The notes under the pieces are model-generated. The model saw nothing but the letters and a program-made list of their open reading frames with translations. It did not search any database and was not told the origin of the DNA. From Hetaerina americana (Eukaryota; Arthropoda; Insecta; Odonata; Calopterygidae): 64,000 nucleotides of DNA. The stretch is taken from positions 109,786,369-109,850,368 of the forward strand of contig JAKTNV010000002.1 of assembly GCA_022747635.1 (NCBI GenBank). Reading direction: 5' to 3'. The position numbers and the translations under genes are program-made. Below, in pieces: positions 35,201 to 46,900 of this stretch. Every line of letters begins with the position of its first letter. Position 1 is the stretch's first letter.

Positions 35201-36167
35201 ATACCCTTTATCCCCTAATCTTCTGCAGGATGCATTGTGGTCCCTAAATTAGTGCCATTAGTTGAAAAAAAAACATTTTCCGCTTTCAATGTAAAAAATG
35301 GTTGAAACACTATTTTTGTTTTTACATGAAAATGGGTTCCCTTAAAGGCTTTCTAGATCCACTACTGATCCAAACCATGTTTCTAATACATCTGATGGGG
35401 AAGTATCTATGTCGTGAATTTGTTGAATCCATCATAGGTGAAGCTAAAAATGAACACAGCTACTGTATCAGACTCGTAACTCATGGAAATCCATTGTATG
35501 TTTAATAGAATAATACAATAATCAGACCTTGAGCAGAAGAAGTACAATCAGGTTGTCTAGTAGGCTCAGTACCATTGATAGCATAAGAAATAATGTCACC
35601 TTATTGGTTCAAACTAAAAGGACTAGCTCTTGATAAAGCTATGCAGGTATTTCACATAGCACAGTAAAGTAATGGAAAAGGAAATGGATCCCTACAGATG
35701 TATGACATTGGGGAAACAGTTAGTTGAAAATGGGAGACTACATTGATTTGAAAGTTGCAAAAAATAACCCCAATGAAATAATCTGTGAATGCCACCAGCA
35801 CACTAGCACTAAACGAAAGGGCGCAAGGAAATTTTCCACCCGAGTCATACGTAAAAATGCACAGACAACACAAAGGTCTCACGAAATTCCCGAGGAGAGG
35901 ATACTACATGAAGCTAATACATAGATCTAATGCATAGATCCTTTGAAAAATATTACCTGCGACACTTGGTTTTCACTGTCGGCAATAGCTCTTGCAATTT
36001 TCACGGACATTTCATACAATTTTCTCACTTCTTTGTACGTAACAAACAAAAATCTGCCCACAGACACAAATTTTTTCCACAATTTTCACCTCGTGCAGTC
36101 ACTTTTACAAATCACTTATTTCATAGTGAAAAATGTTCACAGTGTGTTTTTTTTTGCAAGCACTTAC

Positions 36168-36432
36168 CTCAGTACAATCATCAGAAGGGGCATCTGCGTT
36201 ATGGCAACTATGAATGTCATGAAGAAGAGGAGAATGAGGAATGGGAATATGGTCCGACATGGTGAGTTGCAAGGCCCTGCCGTGGCAACGGGAACAACTG
36301 TGACCTCCGCAAATTCTCCTGCTGTTGCTCTAGCGCCGCCAACGTTTAAAGGATTCCCAATTTCCCCAACGACACCAATCCCTGCTGCTGTTGATGCACT
36401 AGCCACAATGCTGGTGAAGTTTCCATGAATAC
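36168..36432 (-). CDS. Oatp: OATP transporter exon: Ala/Gly/Val-rich loop and TM segment
   Basis: Opens in phase 1 to complete a Cys of the Kazal loop, then HGNFTSIVASASTAAG and an Ala/Gly/Val-rich stretch of about 45 residues with no typical OATP counterpart. It then returns to family sequence with AGPCNSPCRTIFPFLILLF and TQMPLLMIVLR, the next membrane helix. Acceptor ATCTTTTCAG, donor AG|GTAAGTG. The low-complexity insert makes the extracellular loop unusually long. Confidence 0.95.
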
Positions 36433-36877
36433 CTGAAAAGATGAAATTAACGGAGCTTAATGCATAGAAAGTTAAACACCACTACCAATTACCATTCACA
36501 ACTGAATGAATGGAATCTTACCGATCATAATTCTAGATCTTTCCCAGAGATGGAGCTATGAACTTTTTTTGCTCAAATACGGAAAACACGAACTATCCAA
36601 TTAAATAAATACTTGATAATAATGATTCTTGAATAAGAGTCATGAAAAAATTGGAAAAGCTTATTTTTCCATTTTATGAAAACATCTTCAAATGTACCAT
36701 GAAACTTAAATAAAGAGATAGAGCCTTTCCAGACAGAAACGCTCACTCTTGGCTTTGACAGAGGCACCATGGTTGCATGTCTAAATCCCAATCATCGTGA
36801 TGGATGTCTTTCCATTTTATTTTGGAATAACTAGCATATAGGTTGGCTTGGTATGAATGCACTAAGACCAAGTTTAA

Positions 36878-37050
36878 TGATGACTCATTAAACTGAAGGT
36901 TGACTTTAACCTCCAGTTAAGGCAAAACTCAATTTTATCACCACAAGTTAAGTTCAAACAGCTCACAAACAAATGTTATTTTGTTTATAAAACTGGATTT
37001 GTCATAAATCTCCAAGTTAAGATAGCATTCACATTAACTAACAAATAGAT
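36878..37050. repeat. dispersed repeat, family E, copy 1
   Basis: Shares long imperfect blocks with 58225-58440: TTAAACTGAAGGTTGACTTT / CTTTAACCTCCAGTTAAGG / CAAAACTCAATTTTAT / ACAAGTTAAGTTCAAA / CTGGATTTGT. No coding content. Origin unknown. Confidence 0.65.
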
Positions 37051-37682
37051 AGAATGAAAAATCACAAAAACGGGCCTACATAGAAAGTTATATTAAAAAA
37101 CTGTTCCTTTAGGGTAAATTTTAAGGTCACAGAGAAAGATATTGATAAAACTTATTTTTAACTTTTTTGAGATTCATTGTATGCATCAATTTTCATGGCA
37201 GAAACCAGCATTGATCACTCTGCTCAGGATACTTTCTTAGGTGTATGACATTGCAGTTTTAGATCCTGCAGCTATGGAAATGAAGATAACCAGTGTGGAG
37301 GAGAGCCATCAACATTGCAGTGATGCATGAAAAAACATAGCAGAAGTCTACACCACCACTTGAATAGCCAATGAGGGGAGGGGATATATGGACAACAAGG
37401 AGATTTGAGAGCTTGGAGAAGAAGGAGGGTAAGCTCCTCTTTTCTCTAACGATTCTTTTCATTTCCATAAATCACTTGAAATCTTCACTCCAAACTTCAA
37501 AGTGGCTAACCAGTAACCAGTAGTCGGTGACAAAAAGTACATTTTCACCACACACATTTGCGTGATGACATGTTCAACACTTTGATAGATGAGCTTGATT
37601 TATAGCAGAAATTTCATCCTCACAACCCACAGAGAACAATGCTAACCACCTGCATCAATATTTAACGGGCAAGCTACTGGTT

Positions 37683-38945
37683 ATAATAATAATAATAATA
37701 ATCTTTATTTGCCCAGAAGACACTGACACAGTGTAATAGATACATCAGATAAGTGTATAGGACACGTCATATGTACATATAGATGTTAAACAATGATGAA
37801 ATTCAGAAAAGCATGACACAATAATAATTTTTGCATAAAATATATTCCATATTCAGTATGGTTATTTTTTCTCCATGAATTCCATTACAGAATAAAACTG
37901 TTCTTTCCTTAAAAATGATATTAATTTCTTTTTGAACAGGACTGGATCCTTTACGTACTTAAAATCGTAAGGGAGCCTGTTCAGTGCAAGGAGGCCCATT
38001 GATTTAGGCCCCAGGGATGTATTTAAAGTCCTGCAATAAGTTTGATGCAGGTCTCTGCAGGCTCTGGTTTGGTGACAATGAACGTTGTCATTTGTCATAT
38101 AATTGGATATATTACTTTTAGCGAAAATGCATACGACATAAATGTAAATACATGGAACAGTCAGAATATTTAACCTTTTGAAGAAGGAAAGACAAGGTGC
38201 ATTGTAGGGAGCATTGCATATTAATCGTATTAAACATTTTTGAGCTTTAAAAATTGAATCAGAATGAGGGGAAGAACCCCAGAACAGAATACTATAGATA
38301 ATTAAAGAATAAAATTCTCCGTAATAAATTGAAAGTAAGATATCAAGGCTTACAGATTTCCTAATACTTCTAATAAGAAAGCAAATGGAATTTAACCTGC
38401 TACGAAGATTGCATATGTGTTCATCCCATGATACATTTTTATTTATAACAACTCCCAAAAACTTGGATCTAGAAATTTGGGGTACACACGTTCCCCCTAG
38501 GTCTATGGCCAATGAAGCAGGGGCTTTATTTTTATTAGAGAAGTATATGAGTCCAGACTTGTCAGGGTTGAGTTTCAGAGAATTTTGTGAACACCATTCA
38601 CAAAGAAGTTCGGAAACTCTAGCTGCTGTCAAGGTCAAGTTGTTTAACGATGGTGCTGATACAATTACGTTAGTGTCATCAGCATATAAAATTGGCTCGG
38701 CTCCTGGAACTTTTGGTAAGTCATTAATGTAAAGTAAAAATAGGATAGGGCCCAAGACTGAGCCTTGGGGTACACCTAATGTAACTTCTTTACTAGGAGA
38801 AGTAAAATTAGTACCGTTCTTTAACAAAATAACCTGTTGGTGCCTTGCGCTGAGGTAAGATTTGATCCAGTTATAAGGGATACCTCTGATGCCATAGTGT
38901 CCTAATTTGGACAAGAGTAACTGATGATTAACTAGGTTATACTGG
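37683..38945 (-). mobile_element. 5'-truncated LINE (family Z) with (ATT)n tail
   Basis: The minus-strand copy keeps the C-terminal RT half and a 3' UTR ending AATAAAG followed by a (TTA)n tail (plus strand 37683-37702), as in many LINEs that end in microsatellite tails. The 5' end breaks off abruptly near 38945 inside the RT domain, the usual product of incomplete reverse transcription. Confidence 0.88.
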
Positions 38946-38968
38946 GGGGATCCATACCAATGACCCAA
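37862..38968 (-). pseudogene. non-LTR reverse transcriptase, C-terminal portion (family Z)
   Basis: A 368-codon open frame. It includes LVNHQLLLSKLGHYGI, the GVPQGSVLGPILFLLYINDL block (RT motif 4 region) and YADDTNVI with the two catalytic Asp. It then has the thumb region (LNPDKSGLIYFS, SKFLGVVI) and a C-terminal region with FWGSSP and KAQKCLIRLI. The first dozen residues come from flanking DNA, so the start Met is accidental. The endonuclease and fingers domains are missing. The frame has no stop, so the copy is young or the truncation recent. Confidence 0.92.
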
Positions 38969-39480
38969 TTTCTACTTTGGCAAAAAGTGGATTTATTCTA
39001 AAAAATCTTACAAAACATAGCAGATTTAAATATACTAAAAATGGTTCACTACAGCAACTTTTAGTCACATATGAGCAACGGAATTATTTTATGGAGAGCA
39101 TCACCTGGCTTCCATAGAGTTTGTATAATGCAAAAATTATGTATCAGGTATAGAGCAAAACTACCCGCATGGCCAACTTGCAAGCCTTATTTTAAAGATT
39201 TGAAAATTCTCTCTTTACCTTGTCTGTATATTTATTACTCATGCATGTATACTATGGATAATAGGAGACAACAAAGCACAGATACTCAAGTACATGGGCA
39301 TAATACTCAAAAGAGTGTTGATGTACATTTATCCTGCCACTCTTCTACTATTTATAATAAGAGTCCCTATCATGAGACCATCAAAATTTTCAATTATCTC
39401 CCACCAGAGATAAAATCTGCTCCCTCTAGGGATACATACAGTTGTTTTTACATATTATCCAAATGTAAGGTTGGAACATG
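38960..39480 (+). mobile_element. LINE C-terminal remnant on the opposite strand
   Basis: The plus-strand frame at 39071-39481 includes KILSLPCLYIYYSCMY and FNYLPPEIKSAP, resembling the C-terminal region of the neighbouring family-Z protein (LNILTVPCIYIYVVCIF ... LNRLPYDFKYV). It is head-to-head with that LINE. No RT core. Confidence 0.65.
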
Positions 39481-40897
39481 AAAAACTCTGCTCTCTGTAA
39501 AAGCATTTCTTCTGTTCATCATCCATTACAACACAGATTATGACTAACTCTCTACTCCCAGAATAAGTGCCCATTTTACTATGGTAGGGGTGGCACACCT
39601 TAAATTAAAAAATTCATAAATGAAATCTCTTTGGCAAGAACCTGAAGAATTTTTTTCTCTTAGTTTTAACAAGACTTAAGCAGACATGGTAACAAAATTG
39701 AACCAATTTTCAAATTCATTATGCTTATGATCATTGCATCAACCCATCTCAATTATTATTCACATTTAGGCTGAATTATGGCATTAAATATTTGCAAGGA
39801 TAAAATAATCGTTCCCTGCATGGTCAGTGTTAATTACATACATAAGTTAAATACCTTTCACACTGCTCCCTTTCAAGGTAGGCAAAACCAAAAAAAATTG
39901 ATTTTATTTTTTAACAGGAAACATTTGCGAAGACCTTCTGCAACCCTTTCATTAATTTCTTCCACACATTCATATCCCTGAAAACTTTTCTAACCTCTTT
40001 CATTATCAAAATTGTCTGATGCATGTCCTTCTGTTCCCGAGATTTCTAATATTCCTTATCTTGATTGAGAGTATCCCTGGCCACATTTACCCATGATTTT
40101 CTTATTCAACCACTTCCTCTCAAACCATTTACTCATCTCTCACACACAATATGACACTATATGTAAATCTAACACTCATCTATCCAGATTACCAATTCGG
40201 CATAGCACACTTCTCTGTCCCCTAATACAATGCATCCAATCCACATTATTAGGTGGCCCAGTCATTTCACACCCAGTCTCTTCTGTTTTTACGGTGAACA
40301 TTCATCAAGTGCACGATAAACACTGCAATTAGTCAATATTTATGCTCATCCTGTCATATCCAATTGCCCTCCCTTATAGCACAATACCATTTTTGCTGCC
40401 TTGAGCAAACATTCATTTTTATATATAAGCACTACAAAAACTACTTAAAAAACCACTAAAAAGCATTCTCAATCCATCCTACAGTCTTTTGCAACCCTTC
40501 TTCCATGGTACAAAAAAATTATACATTTTTTTGATAACTTTGATACATACACTTGCTAAGCAATCATTCTTCCCATCCTCCTTGTCAGACATAACTACTT
40601 TCATTTTACACAAATTTAGCCTCAATTTCATTTTCTATGTCACAAGGCAAGCAGGACTCCCTGTAAATCTCGCGGAACCACAGCGATGGTGTAGCCAGGG
40701 TGATAGGATGTCTTTCTTTTCAACCATTTCCAAGCAACTATTCATTTCCTTCACAACCACTCTGGAATTTTTCTGTATCTGCCATATGTATTATTTCTTT
40801 CACGACATTTTTTATTCATACCCTTTAGCATGGTAAAAACGTAGACCAAGTTTCCTTAATTTTAACAGCAATCACCTTTTAACATTCTTTTTTCATT

Positions 40898-41289
40898 CCA
40901 AAGAAACTGCGGGAGATGCCGCAACAGTAACTTTTAACGGAGTCATCCGCTAATGTGCATTTCAATGCAACAATTTCAGAGCGTAAAAATCATTCGCCTT
41001 GACTGGGACTCGAACCCAGATCCCTCAATATCCGGTCGAGTGCTTTAGCCACTTAAGCTACCGAGGCGTCCTCTTAAACTCTGAAATTTTGGGGCTTTTA
41101 AAGGAACTAGATGTTATGACGAAATACCATACATTCGTCATAAGATCTAGTTCCTTTAAAAGCCCCAAAATTTCAGAGTTTAAGAGGACGCCTCGGTAGC
41201 TTAAGTGGCTAAAGCACTCGACCGGATATTGAGGGATCTGGGTTCGAGTCCCAGTCAAGGCAAATGATTTTTACGCTCTGAAATTGTTG
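40898..41289. mobile_element. SINE family B, palindromic copy with two tRNA-like modules
   Basis: A 392-bp insertion bounded by a perfect 15-bp direct repeat CATTCTTTTTTCATT (40883-40897 and 41290-41304). It starts with the family head (CCAAAGAAACTGCGGGAGAT... CTTTTAACGGAGTCATCCGC). It then forms a near-perfect palindrome with arms 40964-41123 and 41135-41293, the right arm running 4 nt into the direct repeat. Each arm carries one tRNA-like module with an A-box-like TAGCTTAAGTGGCTAAAGC and a B box GGGTTCGAGTCCC, pointing inward on the left and outward on the right. The two arms give the same 66-residue frame on both strands, which is an artefact of the palindrome. The RNA could fold into a hairpin of about 160 bp. 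Confidence 0.88.
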
Positions 41290-42129
41290 CATTCTTTTTT
41301 CATTTATATCTTGTGCAGAACCGTCCACTTCTTCCTTTTCCCAGGCACCGTCACTCTTCAATTTCCTCACTTCACCTCTTTCACACACACCGTCAACACA
41401 CTCGACAATCACTCCTTCCGAGCTTCCCCAAGCATCACTCCAATTTCCGTTCGTAATATATTATTCCAATTCCACGCAATTCCATTTCAGCTTATTGCTT
41501 AACCATGCATCCACACCATATTCACATGTTTTTAAACTTTCATTTCTTACATTTACTCTCAATGGCTTTTGTGCTCTAATCTTCAGTGTCACCCACTTCC
41601 TCCTGCAATCTAATTTTGAAAAACTACTGAACCATGGTCACTCAGTGCCACTCATTGCCCTCATATTCCTCACTAACACACCGTTTTCAATCATACACAA
41701 CCAAATTCAATCAAGCTCTCAGAACCACCCATTCACCGTAGATGAAAATTAATCAATTTAAGCTTAATAATTGCAATTAGGAAGAATAACCCTCTTACTG
41801 CACACCTGGTCAACAAGTTTTTTCCCCATTTTATTTACTCTTGGGTCATAAAATTTCTTACCTTATTCCTTACATTTCTCCCACAATTTTGCAAATCTTT
41901 CAACACTCTTTGTACTCTTGTATATTCAATGTAAATTGATTGTCACTATCTAGTTCTTCTTTGTATTATTTAGCTCTCAAATGCAATTACATTTTCATTG
42001 AATGTATTTGATGACGGCTTAGATGGAAGAAGGGATGGCCACAGTCTCAATCTTACCCGAATGAAGCCGAATTATTATTGTTATAAAATTACCCTACCAA
42101 CTTTACAGCAACATTCCTTCCAACATCCA

Positions 42130-42440
42130 CACCTTGGGATGGTGCAGTAGTTAATGTAATGGCTTCTTATCCTGAGGGCTTGGGTTCAAATCCCAGAGTT
42201 ATCAAAATTTTTCAATGGTATCCCGATTCCTACTTGGGGTGCTATACGGAGAGTACTTTCAATGAGTATGCCATGTGTTGGATGGGCCATTCAATTGTGT
42301 GACCCCTTGGCATCTGTTGCTAAGAGTAGGCTCATGCCAATGGTGGATTTTCCTACCACTTCTAAATTACCCACCGCTTACTAACGGCAAAAAATGACCC
42401 TGGCTGTTGGTTCACCTCCCATAATAGCTAAATAACTATC
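42130..42440 (+). mobile_element. tRNA-derived SINE, family C
   Basis: The tRNA-like head GATGGTGCAGTAGTTAATGT (A-box region) is followed by a B box GGGTTCAAATCCC. The body has CTACTTGGGGTGCT, a CCCCTTGGCATC block, AGTAGGCTCATGCC and a 3' part with GTTGGTTCACCTCCCATAA. Minus-strand relatives lie at 49095-49360 and 54150-54450. Confidence 0.82.
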
Positions 42441-42978
42441 TCCATCCATTCAAGTTGCCTGTTACTATTTTTCTTTCACCAACTTAACATTCAGTGAAAC
42501 CTCTCAATTCCCCCTCAAAACTCATCCTTCATGCTTTCGGTCTCACCATCCCCCTTTTCCCCATCTGTCTTTCATCAACTCATTTTCAAACTTTAAAAAA
42601 TCTAACCCTCTTGTATTTGGGCACATTTAATTGTGCTATATTTGCTAAGAAGAATTCCAGGGATTCATGAATAAATGCATTTTGCCACAACTACCAAACT
42701 AGAGCCAGACACAAAATCCATTACAAATATTATACCCTCTCCCAGTGACATGGATATCTTGTGGTAAGGTGTATGTGCCTCTTAATTACTCGATTGTCAG
42801 ACAAATAAAAAAATTTACTTGAGGATGTACTTGTACTAAAACACATCAAAGATTTTATTTTCACAGAGTTGCATAAGTGAAAAATATTATTTGCAAGAAC
42901 AAAAATCCACTTCAGTGTATATATGAATACTGACTGATAAACTTTTGACTCAATTCAGAATGTATATATCATGATGTT

Positions 42979-43158
42979 CGTTCGAAGGTTTCCGCGGCGA
43001 TGAGTAGGTGATTTCCACATTTTTCGGGCTGCGTCCGCGTATGTCGTTTAAAAGTACAACAGCTCCTTGACCTGAGGACGCCAGCAGGATAGCTGGCGAA
43101 ACTGTTGTACTTTTAAACGACATACGCGGACGCAGCCCGAAAAATGTGGAAATCACAT
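42979..43158. mobile_element. foldback insertion with 16-bp target duplication
   Basis: A 180-bp insertion bounded by a perfect direct repeat TATATATCATGATGTT (42963-42978 and 43159-43174). It starts with a 29-nt unpaired segment, then has inverted arms 43008-43062 and 43102-43157, identical but for one extra A. The 39-nt loop (43063-43101) contains CTGAGGA, a strong hairpin (CGCCAGC/GCTGGCG) and AAAC. It has no coding capacity. The duplication implies it moved as a unit. Confidence 0.88.
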
Positions 43159-43687
43159 ATATATCATGATGTTTACAACTATGATAATTGCCATGTTTGT
43201 TTCAAGCATATGTGGTATACTATTTATGTTAAGTGTTCTCCAGACGTGTGATAAGCTCCATGTACTGTGAATAATTAATGAATAAATCATACCATTATTA
43301 TAAATAATAATATTGCTAATATTACATGCCATCCTTCCCATGCCTCTCCCTCTGTGATCACATTTACATTGTAACAGCTATGTTATAGCCTACTGGCAGC
43401 AAGGGGAAGAAATTTTGTATTCTTTCAAATCAAGTGCCCATGCAAATTCATAGGAAAGACAAGTGGGAGGAAACTTGTGGTTCTTAGGAGAGATTGAGAT
43501 GGAAAAGAGCGAATGGATGGGCACAAATATAGGTGAAAACATGATCCATAGGGAGAGCAAGGGATACCTGATCCCTGGGCAAGGTTGTTCCTCTTTTACG
43601 ACCCATTTTGTAATGCTACAGATTATTTCGACAGCACTATTAAGAAGTGATGTCTTACAGCGTACACTATGGAATTTGATCACTTAC

Positions 43688-43866
43688 AGGCACAGTTGGT
43701 GTAATTTGACCGAGACGAAAGGGCAGTGCAGCCGGCATGACACGGAGAGAAGTAGGTGAGGCCATTGTTACCACAGACAGGCTCTACGTCAGTCATACGA
43801 CACTCACATCCAAAGTTGCACGCTGCAGTTAAGTTGACTTGGAAGGGTTCCAAAGATTTCCCTGAA
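43688..43866 (-). CDS. Oatp: OATP transporter exon: Kazal-type extracellular domain
   Basis: Encodes SGKSLEPFQVNLTAACNFG, then CECRMTDVEPVCGNNGLTY and FSPCHAGCTALSSRSNYTNC. This is the cysteine-rich Kazal-like domain in the large extracellular loop between TM9 and TM10 of OATPs, with the PVCG.NG.TY.SPCHAGC core intact. Two potential N-glycosylation sites (NLT, NYT). Acceptor TTGTCAACAG, donor GCCT|GTAAGTG. Opens in phase 2 and closes in phase 1, both matching the neighbours. Confidence 0.97.
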
Positions 43867-44281
43867 CTGTTGACAAGAAAGTAGCACATAATCAAAACAA
43901 ATTCAAATAAGCTTAAGCAATACCACAAATGAAAATTTCAAAGTCAAAGTATCCACAAATCAATAAGAGAGATATTCAAAATGAAAATAAAATTAATTTT
44001 AATTATTTAATATCAGAGTGAAAAAAATCTTCCTTAAAATCAATAACATTGACGATCCATTCTTTCCATGATGGCATTTTTACTCTTCATAAATAAATAA
44101 GTATACAAGATATTTATCCTTGCATAAACATAGTTATGCTATATTGAAGTAATTTTTATGAAACTTAATCATTGGTGATCACACGTTAGAAATAATTCTC
44201 TAATGGAAAAGTCAAACATCTTAATGCAAGATACAAAATAATATATCAATGACTAAAAATGCCCTCCAAAGTGTGTAGTAC
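43867..44281 (-). other. OATP intron, 0.4 kb
   Basis: Donor AACAG|GTACTA, acceptor TCAACAG. AT-rich, no element recognised. Confidence 0.85.
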
Positions 44282-44480
44282 CTGTTAAAGTATGGAATAG
44301 TAGTTCCTGCCATCTTCACATTGTCACAGCCAAGAAAGAAAAGGAGTGTGTAACAAGCAAGGCAAATGGAGTTTGACACTAAAACAAATTGGACAGCACC
44401 CTTTGGCCTCAGTTCCAATCTTTTCAGCAAACATCCACCCATAAAAATTCCAATGCATGCTCCAGGAATGGCAATACTAC
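44282..44480 (-). CDS. Oatp: OATP transporter exon: TM8 and TM9
   Basis: Encodes GSIAIPGACIGIFMGGCLLK (TM8), a basic cytoplasmic turn (RLELRPKG), AVQFVLVSNSICLACYTLLF (TM9) and FLGCDNVKMAG. The family's P.A..G...GG...K..L pattern and the C-D/N-... segment before the Kazal loop are visible. Acceptor CTTTACATAG; opens in phase 1 and closes in phase 2. Confidence 0.95.
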
Positions 44481-46735
44481 CTATGTAAAGGGATAGAAAA
44501 TATAAAATAAAAAACTATATTACAAAATATACCCTGAAAAAAACAAAGTCATGCCCTTTAAGGAGGGGGTGATTGCATTTTTAGGTTTTCTGTATCTATT
44601 TACTAATTATATTTATATAACACACTTCTCCAAGTTCATGACCAGAACCAGGGCATTGATATTTCACAGCAGCTTCATATTTCTTTCAATTTGGAGCATT
44701 CAGAGCTTTGATTTATAAAACCGTACACGAATAGTAAGGATTTAGCTGCAAATGTTGTTCATATACTTAATCTATTCAACTGGTTTGATAGTTAAGTTAA
44801 AAGGATTACCTAAACAGGTATATTGTTATTTCATGAATCGATAATATTGCATTGAAAAAATTTATCAATGGTGTTCACATTTGTGAGAGCTTTAAACGGA
44901 GATGCTAATTCATTTTCTGGAAGAAATGTTACCTGAAAAAAGTTCTGAAATTTTGTTTGGAACACTGAATTCCTTAGTGTTTATATTCGCCATAAAAGCT
45001 TAGAGGAAACAATACAATTCTCTTGTAGCTAGAACAACTAGGGAGGGAAGAGATCAAAGAATGATTTATAGAACTATAAAAGGTATGGCAATGAATATGT
45101 TTCAACCCAAACATTCAGTAACTATGACATTCATGGTGGTGATGAACACGTAAAATGTAGAGAGGTGAGAACTGTGATAGTCTACTCCCAGACAGAAAAC
45201 TCAAGAAAACTTCAGCATTTTCTGGGCAATTTTATATCTCTGACTGTTCATGAATGATTTACCACTGCCAAAAAAATTGGGCACTTCTGATAAAAATGGT
45301 CTTACTTTCATCATGCCATATCAATCACAATGATGTTTCTAAAAATAAATATAACTTAATGCAAAAACCTAAAACAACAAATGTCAACCATTATTAGGCA
45401 GTCATTTTATGTGCATATTTCCATCACGTCTTAAACATTACCACAAAACTAAATAGGTATATTTTCAAATGTGGGAAAGCATTAGATGTCAATAACACTG
45501 ATTCAATGATTATTTGGGCCATCTCCCTACTGATGGCAGTTCATATCAAATTGAGTGAAAATTTAGGTAACTATGTAACACATGGCTGAATTAAGATATC
45601 AACATAACATGATGAATTACTTTCACATTGTGTCTTTATTAAAACGGGTAGCTTTAATGTGTTACAAAAATTTTATAGGTACATGTATCAGCTATCATCC
45701 TTTTTTCATGTCCCCAATGCCAATAATGTAGAGATTCAATCTTTTAATTTTGTCAATTTTCCTAAAGTTGGGAGAAGTAATTACTCAGTTAAATATAACA
45801 GTACACACATTAGAAATAAAATAGGAACCATTATCAATATTCCCAGAATCTGCCCATTCATGAATGAATCCTACAGCCATGTAAAAAGTTTTATATTTAA
45901 CATCTATAAATTAAAAGATTCAATGACATGAAATTAACTCACTATCATATACAGGAACTTCTAATTTATTTTACTGATACCAAAGGGTTGAAAAGAGTGT
46001 TTATGTTATTAAAGATATGAATGAAGGTTATTCACCTCCGTTGCATGATGCTATGATATGGATGTATCAAAACATCTTGATACAGCCATGCTCCTAAATT
46101 GCTCAGATTACACATTGAAACAACTTTAGTTAATGGTTGAATTTAAGACTATGCGCCTCATCTCTGTCCCTCCAAATTGGATAAGCCATCCTGATTTTTC
46201 AAACACCACGGTGACAAAAAGACTCTAAAGAGGGGTAGTACTGAAAAATGGCATCATTAAAGAGATAAATTTCAGAAAAATGTTTTTAACACATGATATC
46301 ATTGAATCCATGCCTCTCAAGTCATTGGCGGTGTTTAATACTGTCCATCACTGATTCGTACTTCACGTATCATTCACTTTTATATTTGATGAAACACAAA
46401 CAAATAATTGAATATAAGTGACTGATGGCTAACATCATCAACAAGCAGAAGTAAAGATAACATACGCTTAAAGTTTATTGGATCTGAACCTAAAAGAGGT
46501 CACCTTTCAATGTTCCAAAGTGAAGGTGCAACTAACTCTGAGTCATGTGCATGTAACATGCTGTACACAGGAGGGAACACTCTCTCTTTGAGAAAAAATC
46601 CCAAGACCATAAAAAAGTACAGCTAACTGGGGTAGGAAGACTACATATCCATATTTATCAGCTTATCAAAAAGTAACCTGGTCCTGAGCTTAAATAGTTT
46701 GATCTAAAAACGATAGATATTAATATTTTGCTTAC
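44481..46735 (-). other. OATP intron, 2.3 kb
   Basis: Donor ACAG|GTAAGC at 46730-46735. AT-rich throughout; I found no repeat shared with the rest of the window. Confidence 0.75.
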
Positions 46736-46900
46736 CTGTGAAGACACTAGCCTGGCTTTTTCCCAGGCTAAATTGTGTCTCAAGGTATTTTGGAAGGAAG
46801 ACAACAAATCCTGATACAATTATAAGCTCCATGCATGCACCCAGACAGGTGACAACATACACAGGATTGCACACCAAGCGCCACATGGAGCGAGGAATAT
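46736..46900 (-). CDS. Oatp: OATP transporter exon: TM7
   Basis: Encodes DIPRSMWRLVCNPVYVV, then TCLGACMELIIVSGFVVFLP and KYLETQFSLGKSQASVFTG. This matches the conserved OATP run in which a membrane helix is followed by F.PKY.E.QF..S...A....G. It follows directly on the proline-rich cytoplasmic loop. Acceptor GAGTTGCAG; both ends in phase 1. Confidence 0.96.

Larger units (their letters stand above)
30477..36167 (-). other. OATP intron, 5.7 kb, with LINE remnants
   Basis: Clean GTAAGT donor and CTCAG acceptor. It holds a family-X LINE remnant (32090-32790), a decayed RT fragment (34355-34650) and a possible pogo/Tigger-like end (35130-35200). A GAGA run lies at about 33342-33366. Other stretches show nothing recognisable. 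Confidence 0.7.
36433..43687 (-). other. OATP intron, 7.3 kb, crowded with mobile elements
   Basis: Donor GTAAGT at 43682-43687. Contents: a repeat at 36878-37050, a LINE RT pseudogene (37683-38945), another LINE remnant (38960-39480), the family-B palindrome (40898-41289), a SINE (42130-42440) and a foldback insertion (42979-43158). The stretches 39490-40880 and 41305-42100 are pyrimidine-biased and may be further decayed LINE sequence on the minus strand, but I cannot prove it. Confidence 0.7.

Noticed and set aside
40999..41258. Identical 66-residue frames on both strands
   Set aside because: This is a consequence of the palindromic SINE, not a gene pair.
43063..43101. Complete hammerhead ribozyme
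   Set aside because: CTGAGGA, stem II and GAAA are visible, but no convincing stem I and the 15.2/16.2 position does not pair, so only a hammerhead-like motif is reported.
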